Origin: Bradyrhizobium sp. STM 3843
Lineage (GTDB): Bacteria > Pseudomonadota > Alphaproteobacteria > Rhizobiales > Xanthobacteraceae
Length of the DNA: 64,000 bases
Assembly: GCF_000239815.1 (NCBI RefSeq)
Contig: NZ_CAFK01000045.1
Span: 1-64,000 of the forward strand
Direction of reading: 5' to 3'
Positions within the stretch are counted from its first letter, which is position 1. Each line of letters starts with the position of its first letter. This document shows, in pieces, positions 34,312-43,004 of this stretch. The notes beneath the pieces are model-generated. The model ran no database searches. It had not been told where the DNA came from and worked only from the letters and a program-made list of their open reading frames with translations. A program made the position numbers and the translations under genes.

Positions 34312-34656
34312 CTAGTCGTGCCCGGTCCCTTTCGTGTGCACGAGATAGTCGACGATCGACGCGACATCGGCGCCCGCCACCGGGGCCTTGTAGGCGCTCC
34401 GCATCTTGTCGACCACGGCAGCCCAGGCGGTGCGCGACATCGGCGGCTGTCGCAGCACCATGTCGGCCGAATGGCAGGCCAGGCAGTTGTTGTTGATAGC
34501 ATCTGCGCTCGCGCCGCCCGGGAATGTGGCGTCTCCGAACGGCAGGTCGACCGTCACCGACTTGAATGCGATCCCCGGCGCGGCCGCATCGGTTGACGAC
34601 ACCATACCCAGGATTGCGGCGGGCACGGCCATGGTGATGATGAAAGACTTCGACAT
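34312..34656 (-). CDS. sorB: Cytochrome c subunit of sulfite dehydrogenase
   Basis: Periplasmic monoheme cytochrome of 114 residues. A signal peptide (SFIITMAVPAAILGMVSS) leads to a mature part with heme motif CLACH (Cys58, Cys61, His62) and a distal Met, probably in VDKMRSAYKAP. It follows the molybdoenzyme gene by 10 bases and should take its electrons, as SorB does for SorA. Confidence 0.88.
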   Translation of the reverse strand: MSKSFIITMAVPAAILGMVSSTDAAAPGIAFKSVTVDLPFGDATFPGGASADAINNNCLACHSADMVLRQPPMSRTAWAAVVDKMRSAYKAPVAGADVASIVDYLVHTKGTGHD

Positions 34657-34666
34657 GGTTTGCTCC

Positions 34667-35899
34667 TCAGACGGCGTCGATGCGGATGGTTTCGATCACG
34701 TTGCGCATGAAGCCCGAGCCGTTCCAGTAGGTCTCCGTGGGCTGCACGTCGCCCTTCTCGCTGGTGCAGCGGGCCATGATCCGATGCGGCCCCCTCCCCG
34801 GGGTGAGTGATGCCGTCCAGCGGCGAAAACTGTATTTGCCTTCGTCCTTGCCGAGCGTTGCGGACTGCCATGATGCGCCATCGTCCGCCGAGATCTCGAC
34901 GCTGCGCACGCCGGCGTCGCCGCCGAACGCGATCCCTCGCAATTCGAGCGGTGCACCCGCTGTCACCTGATCACCGTCGCGGCGGTTGGTGACGAACGAG
35001 CGCGGCAGCATGCGATTGATCGGAACGGACTTGTAGCCGCTCTCACCGGGCTTCACGGCCGCGAATGGCGTGTCCGGAATCAGATAGGCCTTGGTCATCC
35101 AAAAGCCGTCGTCCGGCTGGGCCAGCACCTCGATATCGTTCAGCATCTTGACCCAATAGGTCGAGTACCAGCCGGGCACGATGAGCCGCAGCGGAAAGCC
35201 GTTGAGCAGCGGCAGCTGCTCGCCATTCATCGCATAGGCGATCATCACGTCCCCGTCCCGGGCGTGATCGACGCCGAGCGACTTCATGAAATCGGGCGCC
35301 TCGGGGACGACCTGCTCATCGAGCCCGTTGAAGCGGACCGCCACCGCGCCTGCCTTGACGCCGGCACGGTCGAGCACGTCCTTCAGCCGGACCCCGGTCC
35401 ATCGGGCATTGCCCATCGCGCCGTGCGCCCACTGTGCACCGGCGACACGCGGCTGGAACAGACCGCGCGAATTGCCGGAGCACTGGTTCACCGCCACGAT
35501 CTCATGGGATGGCATCGCCAGCAGGTCATCCAGTGACAGGCTCAGGATGGTGTTGACCTCGCCGCGAACCTCGAGACGAAACGCCGCCGCGTCGATCGCG
35601 GTGGGAATGTTGGCCCAGTGCCAGCGGACGAAGAAGCTGTCGTTCGGCGTCAGCACGCCCTGATCGAACACCTCGAATGGAGTTTCGAGCAGCGGCGGCC
35701 GCGTACGCTGCAGGATCATCCTGCCTTTTTGCGGAAAGGCGGTGGTCAGGCTGCGCTCGCCCTCGCCGCCAGGCAGGTCGAGGTCGACGATCTCGTCGGC
35801 CAGGGCCGGCGCCGCAACCAGGGCGAGCCCGATCGCGCCGACGCCGCTCATGAACTGGCGGCGAGTCTTGAGCATCGGTGGGCGATATTGAACGGACAT
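34667..35899 (-). CDS. sorA: Molybdopterin sulfite dehydrogenase catalytic subunit
   Basis: Periplasmic sulfite-oxidising enzyme of 410 residues. The N-terminus carries a Tat-type signal (KTRRQFMSGVGAIGLALVAA). The Mo-binding domain has the ligand Cys140 in AVNQCSGNSRGLFQPRV, and a C-terminal dimerisation domain of sulfite oxidase type follows (about 290-410). ATG at 35899 is preceded by AGGAGTG; the frame extending to 35953 was rejected. It pairs with the cytochrome c encoded directly behind it. It oxidises sulfite to sulfate, either from organosulfonates or as detoxification. Confidence 0.92.
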   Translation of the reverse strand: MSVQYRPPMLKTRRQFMSGVGAIGLALVAAPALADEIVDLDLPGGEGERSLTTAFPQKGRMILQRTRPPLLETPFEVFDQGVLTPNDSFFVRWHWANIPTAIDAAAFRLEVRGEVNTILSLSLDDLLAMPSHEIVAVNQCSGNSRGLFQPRVAGAQWAHGAMGNARWTGVRLKDVLDRAGVKAGAVAVRFNGLDEQVVPEAPDFMKSLGVDHARDGDVMIAYAMNGEQLPLLNGFPLRLIVPGWYSTYWVKMLNDIEVLAQPDDGFWMTKAYLIPDTPFAAVKPGESGYKSVPINRMLPRSFVTNRRDGDQVTAGAPLELRGIAFGGDAGVRSVEISADDGASWQSATLGKDEGKYSFRRWTASLTPGRGPHRIMARCTSEKGDVQPTETYWNGSGFMRNVIETIRIDAV

Positions 35900-36090
35900 G
35901 GTCACTCCTCCTGAATGTTCGCTTCGTGCCTCAAGGGACAAAACGCCCGGCATCCGAAACTATTCCATCGCCGAGACTGATCGATCCGATCGCCCACTCC
36001 GAACGGGATCAGCACGGCCGGTCTAGAACGCGCGCAAAATCTCCAAAGCTGATCGGTCCGCATGAACGTGCAGGCGCAACGAGGCGTTAT

Positions 36091-36110
36091 TTCGATCTTT
36101 TTAGAAATAC
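36091..36110. promoter_or_regulatory. Shared motif before second arsR-type gene
   Basis: ttcgatctttttagaaatac lies about 40 bases upstream of the ArsR gene. It shares 13 of its first 16 bases with 36483-36498 (ttcgatcatcctagaa), upstream of the flavoprotein gene. Likely binding sites of the same ArsR protein. Confidence 0.6.
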
Positions 36111-36148
36111 CGTTTGACAGCGGCGGTTTGCGAGCCCATCATCCAACC

Positions 36149-36466
36149 ATGAAGCTCGACGACGTCGCCGCCCGCCTGGAAGCCCTTGGCAACACCACCC
36201 GGCTGAAGATCTACCGGGCGCTGGTGCGCGCCGGTCATGCCGGCATGCCGGTCGGGCGGCTGCAGGAGCGGCTCAAGATCCCCGCCTCGACCCTGTCGCA
36301 TCACATTAAGACCCTGGTCTCCGTCGGGCTGATCTCGCAGCAGCGCGAGGGCACCACGCTGGTGTGCCATGCCGAGTACGGGACGATGCAGGGCCTTGTG
36401 GACTTCCTGGTGGCCGAATGCTGCGCGGACGAAGCCGGATGTGGAAACGCCAAGAGCGCAGCATGA
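36149..36466 (+). CDS. ArsR-family regulator (second copy)
   Basis: Repressor of 105 residues: MKLDDVAARLEALGNTTRLK then helix-turn-helix IPASTLSHHIKTLVSVGLIS. The C-terminus has ECCADEAGCGN, a Cys cluster that could bind arsenite or another thiophilic metalloid. It is not close in sequence to the ars operon repressor upstream. It is 44 bases before the flavoprotein gene and transcribed with it or regulating it. The motif shared by the two upstream regions supports self-regulation of a three-gene unit. Confidence 0.9.
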   Translation: MKLDDVAARLEALGNTTRLKIYRALVRAGHAGMPVGRLQERLKIPASTLSHHIKTLVSVGLISQQREGTTLVCHAEYGTMQGLVDFLVAECCADEAGCGNAKSAA

Positions 36467-36482
36467 CCTTTTCGCTCTTTAA

Positions 36483-36502
36483 TTCGATCATCCTAGAAGG
36501 AT
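36483..36502. promoter_or_regulatory. Shared motif before flavoprotein gene
   Basis: ttcgatcatcctagaaggat, containing the palindrome atcctagaaggat, lies 8 bases before the flavoprotein start. See 36091-36110 for the partner copy. A position this near the start could repress translation or transcription of the downstream pair. Confidence 0.6.
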
Positions 36503-36510
36503 AGTATAAT

Positions 36511-37887
36511 ATGATGCCGGCAGATAAGACGGTCGCGATCATCGGCGCGGGGCCTGTCGGGCTTGCGGCGGCGGCGCATGTGCTCGCGCGCGGCATGACG
36601 CCGATCGTGCTGGAAGCCGGACCGGCGGCAGCGCACGCAGTGCGCCAATGGCAGCATGTGCAGCTGTTCTCGCCATGGCAATTTAACGTCGACAAGGCGG
36701 CGGGGCGGCTGCTCGCCGCCGCCGGCTGGAATTCACCCGATCCGGACGTGTATCCGACCGGGCGCGAACTGATCGAAGACTATCTCCAGCCGCTTGCGAC
36801 CAAGACCGAGCTGTCCGGCGTCATCCGCACCGACAGCCGCGTCACCGCGATCAGCCGGGTCGGGTTCGACAAGGTAAAATCCAGAGGTCGCGCGCAGGCC
36901 CCGTTCGAGGTCAGATATCGCAACGGCAAGGGCGAGGAGACGCTGCAGGCCGATGCCGTGATCGACGTCTCCGGCACCTGGTTCACTCCCAACCCTGCCG
37001 GCGGCAATGGTCTGCCCGCGCTCAGCGAACAGGCCCACGCCGACCGCATCGCCTATGCGATGCCGGACGTACGCGGCAGTCAGCGCAGCCGCTATGCCGG
37101 CAAGACGATCGCGGTGCTCGGCGCCGGTCACTCCGCAATCGGCACCTTGGTCGATCTGGTCGAACTGGCAAAGGACGCGCCGGGCACGCAGCCGATCTGG
37201 CTGTTGCGCGGCCATGATCCAGCAAAGGCCTTCGGCGGCGGCAGCAACGACGAGCTCGCCGCACGCGGCGAGCTCGGCATGGCATTTGCCGCACTGGTCC
37301 GGTCCGGACAAATCCAGGTGGAGACCGATTTCGGCGTGACGCAGATCGCCGATGCAAGCGGTCGCCTGCATATCAGCGCCGGCGCCGCTTCGGCGCGTCG
37401 CCACGTGATCGCCGATGAGCTGATCGTCGCGACCGGCTTCCGGCCGGATCTGTCCGCCCTCCGCGAGCTGCGGCTGCGGCTCGATCCGGCGATCGAAGCG
37501 CCCGTCATGCTGGCGCCGCTGATCGATCCCAACGAGCATTCCTGCGGCACGGTACGCCCGCATGGTGCCCGCGAACTCGCGCAAGTCGACGAGCCCGGCT
37601 TCTATCTCGCGGGCATGAAAAGCTACGGCCGCGCGCCGACCTTCCTGATGACGACGGGCTATGAGCAGGTGCGCTCGATCGCGGCCGACATCGCCGGCGA
37701 CAAGGACGCCGCTGCCAGGGTCGAACTCGTGCTGCCGGAGACCGGCGTCTGCACGCGCGGGGGTGTGGAGAGCATTGCTGCCCTGCCCGGCTGCTGTGGC
37801 GGCCCGGTGCCTGCGCGCGTAGACAGCTGCTGTGCTGACGACGCGACGGCGAAGGCGGCCGGTAAATCCGGCTGCGGATGTTCATGA
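36511..37887 (+). CDS. FAD/NAD(P)-binding flavoprotein with Cys-rich tail (ArsO-like)
   Basis: Oxidoreductase of 458 residues, similar to flavin monooxygenase and thioredoxin-reductase-like proteins. The FAD-binding GxGxxG is in VAIIGAGPVGLAAAA and an NAD(P)-binding one in IAVLGAGHSAIGTLV. The last 45 residues are unusual: GCCGGPVPARVDSCC and SGCGCS, seven cysteines in all, which could bind arsenite or another soft metal. It is flanked by an ArsR-type regulator and an MFS transporter, a context known for arsenic-related flavoproteins such as ArsO. Substrate and reaction are unknown. The second codon is also ATG. Confidence 0.82.
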   Translation: MMPADKTVAIIGAGPVGLAAAAHVLARGMTPIVLEAGPAAAHAVRQWQHVQLFSPWQFNVDKAAGRLLAAAGWNSPDPDVYPTGRELIEDYLQPLATKTELSGVIRTDSRVTAISRVGFDKVKSRGRAQAPFEVRYRNGKGEETLQADAVIDVSGTWFTPNPAGGNGLPALSEQAHADRIAYAMPDVRGSQRSRYAGKTIAVLGAGHSAIGTLVDLVELAKDAPGTQPIWLLRGHDPAKAFGGGSNDELAARGELGMAFAALVRSGQIQVETDFGVTQIADASGRLHISAGAASARRHVIADELIVATGFRPDLSALRELRLRLDPAIEAPVMLAPLIDPNEHSCGTVRPHGARELAQVDEPGFYLAGMKSYGRAPTFLMTTGYEQVRSIAADIAGDKDAAARVELVLPETGVCTRGGVESIAALPGCCGGPVPARVDSCCADDATAKAAGKSGCGCS

Positions 37888-37902
37888 CGGAGATCTCGAC
37901 GA

Positions 37903-39090
37903 ATGCAGGCCAGACGACTGGGCGTGGTGATCGCGCTGGGAACAGCCCAGACGCTGGCCTGGGCCTCGAGCTACTACCTGCCCGCCATCCTCGCCGATCC
38001 GATCGCGCATGATCTCGGCCTGTCCCGCAACTGGTTCTTCGCGGCCTTCTCCGCATCGCTGGTGATCTCCGGCCTGCTCGGCCCACGGATCGGCCGGCAG
38101 ATCGACCGCGTCGGCGGGCGGCAGGTACTCTGCGCCTCCAATCTCGTGCTCGCCGCCGGCCTCGCTTTGCTCGGCGCGTCGCATTCGCTGTGGACGATGG
38201 CGCTCGCCTGGCTCCTGCTCGGGATCGGCATGGGGCTCGGGCTGTACGATGCAGCGTTCGGCGCGCTCGGGCGCATCTATGGCCGCGACGCGCGCGGCGC
38301 GATCACCGGCATCACGCTGTTCGCGGGCTTCGCCAGCACGATCGGCTGGCCGCTGAGCTCGTTAGGGCTGGAGACGATCGGCTGGCGCGACACCTGCTAT
38401 GCCTGGGCGCTGGCACAGCTCGTGATCGGCCTGCCGCTGGACCTGTCGCTGCCGCGCGCGACGCAGCCGGTTGCGGCGGACCAGCTCGCGATCAAGCCGC
38501 ATATTCCATTCGACCGCCCGATGCTGCTGCTGTCGTTTGCGGTAGCCGCCGCCTGGACGGTGACCGCGGCGATGGCGGCGCACCTGCCCCGGATCGTCGA
38601 GGCGTTCGGAGCAACACCGTCGCAGGCGATTGTCGCGGGCATGATGATCGGCCCGGCCCAAGTGGCCGCGCGCGTGCTCGAAGCCGGCTTCCTCGCCCGC
38701 TTTCATCCACTGGCCTCGGCGCGGCTCGCCTGTATCACCCATCCGATCGGCGCCTGCGCCATTGGCCTGTTCGGCGGCGGCGCGGCCGCAGCCTTTGCGC
38801 TGCTGCACGGCGCCGGCAACGGCATCCTGACGATCGCGCGCGGCACCCTGCCGCTCGCGATTTTCGGTCCTGACAACTACGCCTATCGACTCGGGCTGCT
38901 CGGCGCACCATCGCGCATCAGTCAGGCGCTGGCGCCGCTCGCCTTCGGGCTGTTGATCGACGTGCTCGGCCCCTGGGTCCTGATCATCACCGCTGGCCTC
39001 AGCCTGTCGGCGCTGGCCGCGCTGCTGCTGCTTCCAGCCTCGCGTGCAGCAGAGAATGCCAGCAAGGCGCGGGCCAACGAGGCTGCTTGA
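37903..39090 (+). CDS. MFS transporter, probably metalloid/organoarsenical efflux
   Basis: Twelve-helix permease of 395 residues. It starts MQARRLGVVIALGTAQTLAW and has motif A-like GRQIDRVGGRQVL. It is 15 bases after the flavoprotein gene and belongs to the same ArsR-controlled unit. MFS exporters of trivalent arsenicals (ArsK and others) occur in such neighbourhoods in rhizobia, but the substrate cannot be read from the sequence. Confidence 0.85.
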   Translation: MQARRLGVVIALGTAQTLAWASSYYLPAILADPIAHDLGLSRNWFFAAFSASLVISGLLGPRIGRQIDRVGGRQVLCASNLVLAAGLALLGASHSLWTMALAWLLLGIGMGLGLYDAAFGALGRIYGRDARGAITGITLFAGFASTIGWPLSSLGLETIGWRDTCYAWALAQLVIGLPLDLSLPRATQPVAADQLAIKPHIPFDRPMLLLSFAVAAAWTVTAAMAAHLPRIVEAFGATPSQAIVAGMMIGPAQVAARVLEAGFLARFHPLASARLACITHPIGACAIGLFGGGAAAAFALLHGAGNGILTIARGTLPLAIFGPDNYAYRLGLLGAPSRISQALAPLAFGLLIDVLGPWVLIITAGLSLSALAALLLLPASRAAENASKARANEAA

Positions 39091-39130
39091 ACCCGCTGCG
39101 CCGTCTGCATCAAATCGCCTCAGCGGCCGC

Positions 39131-39826
39131 TCACCCGAACAGATGTGCGAGCCAGAAAGCCGCGCCCGCGGCGAGGCCGCCGACCAGCAGCGTCTGCAGC
39201 GAGGACTTGATCTTGCTGACCCCGGTGAAGTGGCCCTTGATCGCGCCGAACACCAGCAAGGCAAAGCCGGTCGAGACCACTGAAATCGGCAGCGCGGTGG
39301 CGATGTCGTGGACCAGCATATAAGGGATCAACGGTATCAATCCGCCGACGACATAGGAACCGCCGATGGTCACGGCGCTGATCGGCGCGCGCTTCGGATC
39401 CGGACGTTCGAGACCCAGCTCGAAGCGCATCATGAAATCGACCCAGCGCCTGCGGTCGGCGGCGATGGCGTTGACCACTGACGTCAAGGTCTCGCCCTCC
39501 AGGCCATAGTCCCGGAAGATCGTCGCGACCTCCGCAATCTCTCGGCTGCGGAGCTGATCGACCTCGTCATACTCACGCTGCTCTTCCGCAGCGTAATGTT
39601 CAGCATCGGTGCGAGCCGCAAGATAGCCGCCGAGCCCCATCGCGATCGCGCCGGCGACGACCTCGGCGAGGCCGGCGGTCACGATCACGTCGGTGCTGGC
39701 CACCGCGGCCGAGAGGCCGGCCGCGAGCGCAAACGGGACCGTCAATCCGTCGGCCATGCCGATCACGACATCGCGCACGGTCTCGGAGGCGGTGAAGTGC
39801 TTTTCGATATGCGGCGTCGCAGGCAT
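39131..39826 (-). CDS. VIT1/CCC1 family membrane transporter
   Basis: Membrane protein of 231 residues with about five helices. The N-terminal DVVIGMADGLTVPFALAAGL and AIAMGLGGYLAARTD carry the conserved acidic and methionine-glycine pattern of the family, which moves iron or manganese. The cytoplasmic segment (about 60-140) is rich in Glu and Asp and could bind metal. The start follows GGAGG. It is convergent with the MFS gene. Ion specificity is not determined. Confidence 0.9.
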   Translation of the reverse strand: MPATPHIEKHFTASETVRDVVIGMADGLTVPFALAAGLSAAVASTDVIVTAGLAEVVAGAIAMGLGGYLAARTDAEHYAAEEQREYDEVDQLRSREIAEVATIFRDYGLEGETLTSVVNAIAADRRRWVDFMMRFELGLERPDPKRAPISAVTIGGSYVVGGLIPLIPYMLVHDIATALPISVVSTGFALLVFGAIKGHFTGVSKIKSSLQTLLVGGLAAGAAFWLAHLFG

Positions 39827-39880
39827 GCGAACCTCCAACTCACAATTGGCCGACGAGGTCACCTGCCTGAGGAACGCAGA

Positions 39881-40456
39881 TCAGGACTGCGCCCCCGGCA
39901 CCATCCGAAGCAAGGTACGATCGTGCAGCACGTAATGATGCACCAGCGCCGCGCCCGCGTGCAATCCGATCAGGACCATCAGGAGGTTGGCGAGCAGCTC
40001 ATGCAGTTCCTTCATGTCATGCGTGAAGGCGCGATCGCCGGTCCAGGGCGATGGAATGTCCAACACGCCGAACACCGGCAGCGGATAGCCCCGCGCCAAT
40101 TGCGTCATGATGCCGAACACGGGAATCGCGAACATCAGCGCATAGATGGCGAGGTGAACGAGCTCGCTGGCGCGACCGGCCCAAGTTCCCAGTTTGGAGC
40201 CCACTTTGCCGCCGAATTTGCTCGGCTCGGGCGCCGGCGGCGGATCGGCAATGCGCCAGCCAAAACGCGCCAGCGCGATGCTGAAGAGCGCGAGGCCCAA
40301 GGAAATGTGAAAGAACAGGCCGAGCTCGTGCGAGTCGCGCGGCAATGCATCACCGAGCCGGCCGGTGAACCAAGCCCCCAGCACCACCAGGACGACGATC
40401 CAATGCAACGCAATCGCGACTGCGCCATAGCTCTTGGAGGAGTTTCGCATGCGCAT
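39881..40456 (-). CDS. Cytochrome b561
   Basis: Inner-membrane di-heme electron carrier of 191 residues with four helices. Candidate heme histidines occur in ALHWIVVL, FFHISLGLAL, LVHLAIYALM and LIGLHAGAALVHHY. This type oxidises quinol or passes electrons to superoxide or periplasmic partners. The ATG at 40456 is preceded by AAGGAGG at seven bases. It lies 153 bases after the histidine kinase gene, with repeat boxes in between, so it may have its own promoter under the same response regulator. Confidence 0.9.
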   Translation of the reverse strand: MRMRNSSKSYGAVAIALHWIVVLVVLGAWFTGRLGDALPRDSHELGLFFHISLGLALFSIALARFGWRIADPPPAPEPSKFGGKVGSKLGTWAGRASELVHLAIYALMFAIPVFGIMTQLARGYPLPVFGVLDIPSPWTGDRAFTHDMKELHELLANLLMVLIGLHAGAALVHHYVLHDRTLLRMVPGAQS

Positions 40457-40581
40457 GGCCAAGCCTCCTTGCGACCGATCATGATGCATCAGCCCGTGCC
40501 CATCATGACGTAGCTCAAGAGTGCACGACTCGATGCATTTGCGTGATAGCCCGCGCCCTGCGCCGCCCGGCTGACGGGCGA

Positions 40582-40617
40582 TGTCAGCGAATTGTCAGGA
40601 TGAGGATTGTCAGGATG
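40582..40617. promoter_or_regulatory. Direct-repeat regulator box upstream of cytochrome b561
   Basis: tgtcagcgaattgtcag (40582-40598) is a direct repeat of TGTCAG with an 11-bp period. A third tgtcag lies at 40608-40613, and attgtcaggatg occurs twice (40591-40602, 40606-40617). The first 17 bases match, on the opposite strand, the box at 43043-43060 at 15 of 17 positions. Confidence 0.7.
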
Positions 40618-42013
40618 ACGGGGGTTGCTGGGCTGCCTTGGCTTGCCCGGCGGGACGCGAGCTGCGCATGGCGGCAGGCGCGATCTGCACGCGGGCGCCG
40701 CCGAGTTCGGAGCGGCCGATCCGAAGCTGCCATCCATAGGCTTCGAGCACGTCCTGCACGATCGCGAGCCCGAGTCCGCTTCCCGGCGCCTGCTGATCGA
40801 GCCGGCCACCGCGCTCCAGCACCCCGGCGATCTGCTGCTCCGGGATTCCCCTCCCGTCATCCTCGACGATGACGGCCAATGGGTTCGCCGCCGCCGTGAT
40901 CCGCACCGTGCTCTCGGCATGACGCGCGGCATTCTCGAGCAGGTTGCCGAGCACCTCGGCGAGATCGGTGCGGTCGATCGCAATCATCACGTCGTCATGC
41001 ACACGATTATCAAAGGCGATACGTGCGCCGGCCGGCGTCCGCGCCAGTGTCGTGACCAGCGAGGCGAGCAGCGGCTTCAACTGGGTCGTGGAACTGCCGC
41101 CCGTCCGCGCCGTCCCACGCAGGCGGGCCAGCGCGAGCTCACGATCGACCTGGCGGCTCATCGCGTCGGCCACCGCTTCGACATTCTCCGCGAGCTTCAT
41201 CTCGCCGAGCTCTTTCAGGCGCGCGGCATCGGCAGCCAGCGCCGCGAGTGGCGTCTTGAAGCCATGGGCGAGATCGGCGGCGCGGCTGCGCGAGCGCACG
41301 ATTTCCCGCTCCTGCGCATCGAGCAGCGCGTTGACTTCCTCGACCAGCGGCGCGACCTCCGTCGGCACCGCGACCGGAAGATGCCGCCGTTTCCCGGCGC
41401 GGATCTCGGCAATGCCGCGTTGGAGCGAGGCCAAGGGACGAAGGCCGAGGCCCACCTGAACGGAGGTCGCCAGCGCCAGCACCAGCGCGAGCACGGCAAG
41501 CGCGATCGACAGGTCCTTGGCGAAGGCACGGACCGCGTCGGTCGCGCGCGCCAGATCCGAGGCGATCGCGGCACGAACCCGGATGCGGCTGTCGGGATTC
41601 ATCACGACGCTGCGCTCGGCCACCAGCACACGGGCCTCGCCGGGCCCGGCGATCTCATGCTGGTGCACCTCGCTCGGCCCGGGCTCATCCAGCGGCAGAT
41701 CCAGGGTGGTGTCCCAGAGCGACCGCGAGCGCAACAGCTGGCCGCGATCATCGCTCACCTGCCAATAGAGGCCGGACAGCGGCTCGCTAAAGCGGGGATC
41801 CGCCGGCGGCCGGGCGACGATGATCTGGCCATCACGCGACACCTCGAGACCACTCAGCAATTGCCGCAGATGAACGTCGAGATCGGCGGCCAGCGTGCGC
41901 GCGACATGGCGCTGGAACAGCACGACCAGGCCGGCGCCGGCGACGCCAAGCGCCAGCAGAATGGCCACGGTGCCCGCCGCCACCAGCCGCAGCCGCAGCG
42001 AGCCCCATCTCAT
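40610..42013 (-). CDS. Sensor histidine kinase
   Basis: Two-component sensor of 467 residues. One N-terminal helix (LVAAGTVAILLALGVAGAGL), a periplasmic region to about residue 165, a second helix and HAMP-like segment, then the dimerisation H-box AADLAHGFKTPLAAL. The ATPase part has EVLGNLLENAARHA, EDDGRGI and GSGLGLAIV. The organisation is PhoQ/QseC-like. It overlaps the response regulator end by four bases, so both are translated together. Confidence 0.95.
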   Translation of the reverse strand: MRWGSLRLRLVAAGTVAILLALGVAGAGLVVLFQRHVARTLAADLDVHLRQLLSGLEVSRDGQIIVARPPADPRFSEPLSGLYWQVSDDRGQLLRSRSLWDTTLDLPLDEPGPSEVHQHEIAGPGEARVLVAERSVVMNPDSRIRVRAAIASDLARATDAVRAFAKDLSIALAVLALVLALATSVQVGLGLRPLASLQRGIAEIRAGKRRHLPVAVPTEVAPLVEEVNALLDAQEREIVRSRSRAADLAHGFKTPLAALAADAARLKELGEMKLAENVEAVADAMSRQVDRELALARLRGTARTGGSSTTQLKPLLASLVTTLARTPAGARIAFDNRVHDDVMIAIDRTDLAEVLGNLLENAARHAESTVRITAAANPLAVIVEDDGRGIPEQQIAGVLERGGRLDQQAPGSGLGLAIVQDVLEAYGWQLRIGRSELGGARVQIAPAAMRSSRPAGQAKAAQQPPSS

Positions 42014-42675
42014 TCCGATGACCCCTGGATCATGTAGCCGAAGCCACGCCGGGTCTCGATGATGTCGGTGCCGAGCTTCTTGCGGACCCGGCGGACCAAC
42101 ACTTCCAACGCGTTGGAGTCGTGCTCATGCCCGAGCCCATAGACATTCTCCTCGAGTTCATGCTGGGGCACGACGCGGCCATTATGCCGCAGCAGATAAG
42201 CGACCAAGCGGTATTCGAGCTGCGACAGCGCCACCGGAACACCGCGCAGAGTGACCCTCATCTGGCGCTCGTCCAGCTCCAGATCGCCCGAGGTCAGCAC
42301 GGACGAGGCGTGACCGGAGGAGCGGCGCACGATCGCGCGCAGTCGCGCGAGCAGCTCTTCGTTGCGGAACGGTTTTGGCAGATAATCGTCGGCGCCGGCA
42401 TCGATGCCGTCGACGCGCTCGGCCCAGCTCGCCCGCGCGGTCAGGATCAGCACCGGCATCTGCCGGCCGACGCTGCGCCAGCGCTTGAGCACCGCAAGCC
42501 CATCCATTCCGGGCAGGCCGAGATCAAGGATGACCGCGCCATAATCTTCGGTATCGCCGCGGAACCAGGCCTCCTCGCCGTCAGCGACGGTTTCGACCAG
42601 GTAGCCGGCAGCCTGCAGCGTCCGCGCCACATCCGACGCCAGCCGCGGATCGTCCTCGACCAGCAGCACGCGCAT
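42010..42675 (-). CDS. OmpR-family response regulator
   Basis: Regulator of 221 residues. The receiver domain has acidic pocket VEDDPR, phospho-acceptor Asp in ILDLGLPGMDG and the Lys in LPKPFRNEE. The C-terminal winged helix ends YGLGHEHDSNALEVLVRRVR and KKLGTD. Its start overlaps the PepSY stop (TAATG). PhoP/QseB-type proteins bind two direct repeats with an 11-bp period, which is what is seen at 43043-43060 and at 40582-40598. Confidence 0.95.
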   Translation of the reverse strand: MRVLLVEDDPRLASDVARTLQAAGYLVETVADGEEAWFRGDTEDYGAVILDLGLPGMDGLAVLKRWRSVGRQMPVLILTARASWAERVDGIDAGADDYLPKPFRNEELLARLRAIVRRSSGHASSVLTSGDLELDERQMRVTLRGVPVALSQLEYRLVAYLLRHNGRVVPQHELEENVYGLGHEHDSNALEVLVRRVRKKLGTDIIETRRGFGYMIQGSSE

Positions 42676-43004
42676 TACTTTTCCTCGATCCGCTCGATCT
42701 CGCCGCTGTGCGCATCGACATGCACGTCGAGCACGCGACCGTCGCGGGCGATCACCCGGAATTCATAGTGCCATCGACCGTGCTCGCGCTCGACATCGAC
42801 GCCGGTGATGTCGCCGGCCACCCGGCCGCGCAGCTTCGGCAGGATTTGCGACAACGGCAAGGCATCGCCGGACTCGACGGCTCGGCGCACTGCGTCGCGG
42901 CGCTCCCGATCATCCTCGCGCGCCGCCGTGGCCGCTAAGCTCGCAAGCACGAGCAGCGCAGCTAGCGTGACGCGCACGAGGAATGAGAAACAATAACGGC
43001 GCAT
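42675..43004 (-). CDS. PepSY-domain periplasmic protein
   Basis: Product of 109 residues with a signal peptide (CFSFLVRVTLAALLVLASLA, cut near ATAAR). The PepSY domain spans about residues 45-107 (PLSQILPKLRGRVAGDITGV then EREHGRWHYEFRVIARDG). Such proteins often modulate a sensor kinase or inhibit a protease. It is the first gene of the operon PepSY-response regulator-kinase. An ATG two codons upstream (43010) is an alternative. Confidence 0.9.
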   Translation of the reverse strand: MRRYCFSFLVRVTLAALLVLASLAATAAREDDRERRDAVRRAVESGDALPLSQILPKLRGRVAGDITGVDVEREHGRWHYEFRVIARDGRVLDVHVDAHSGEIERIEEK

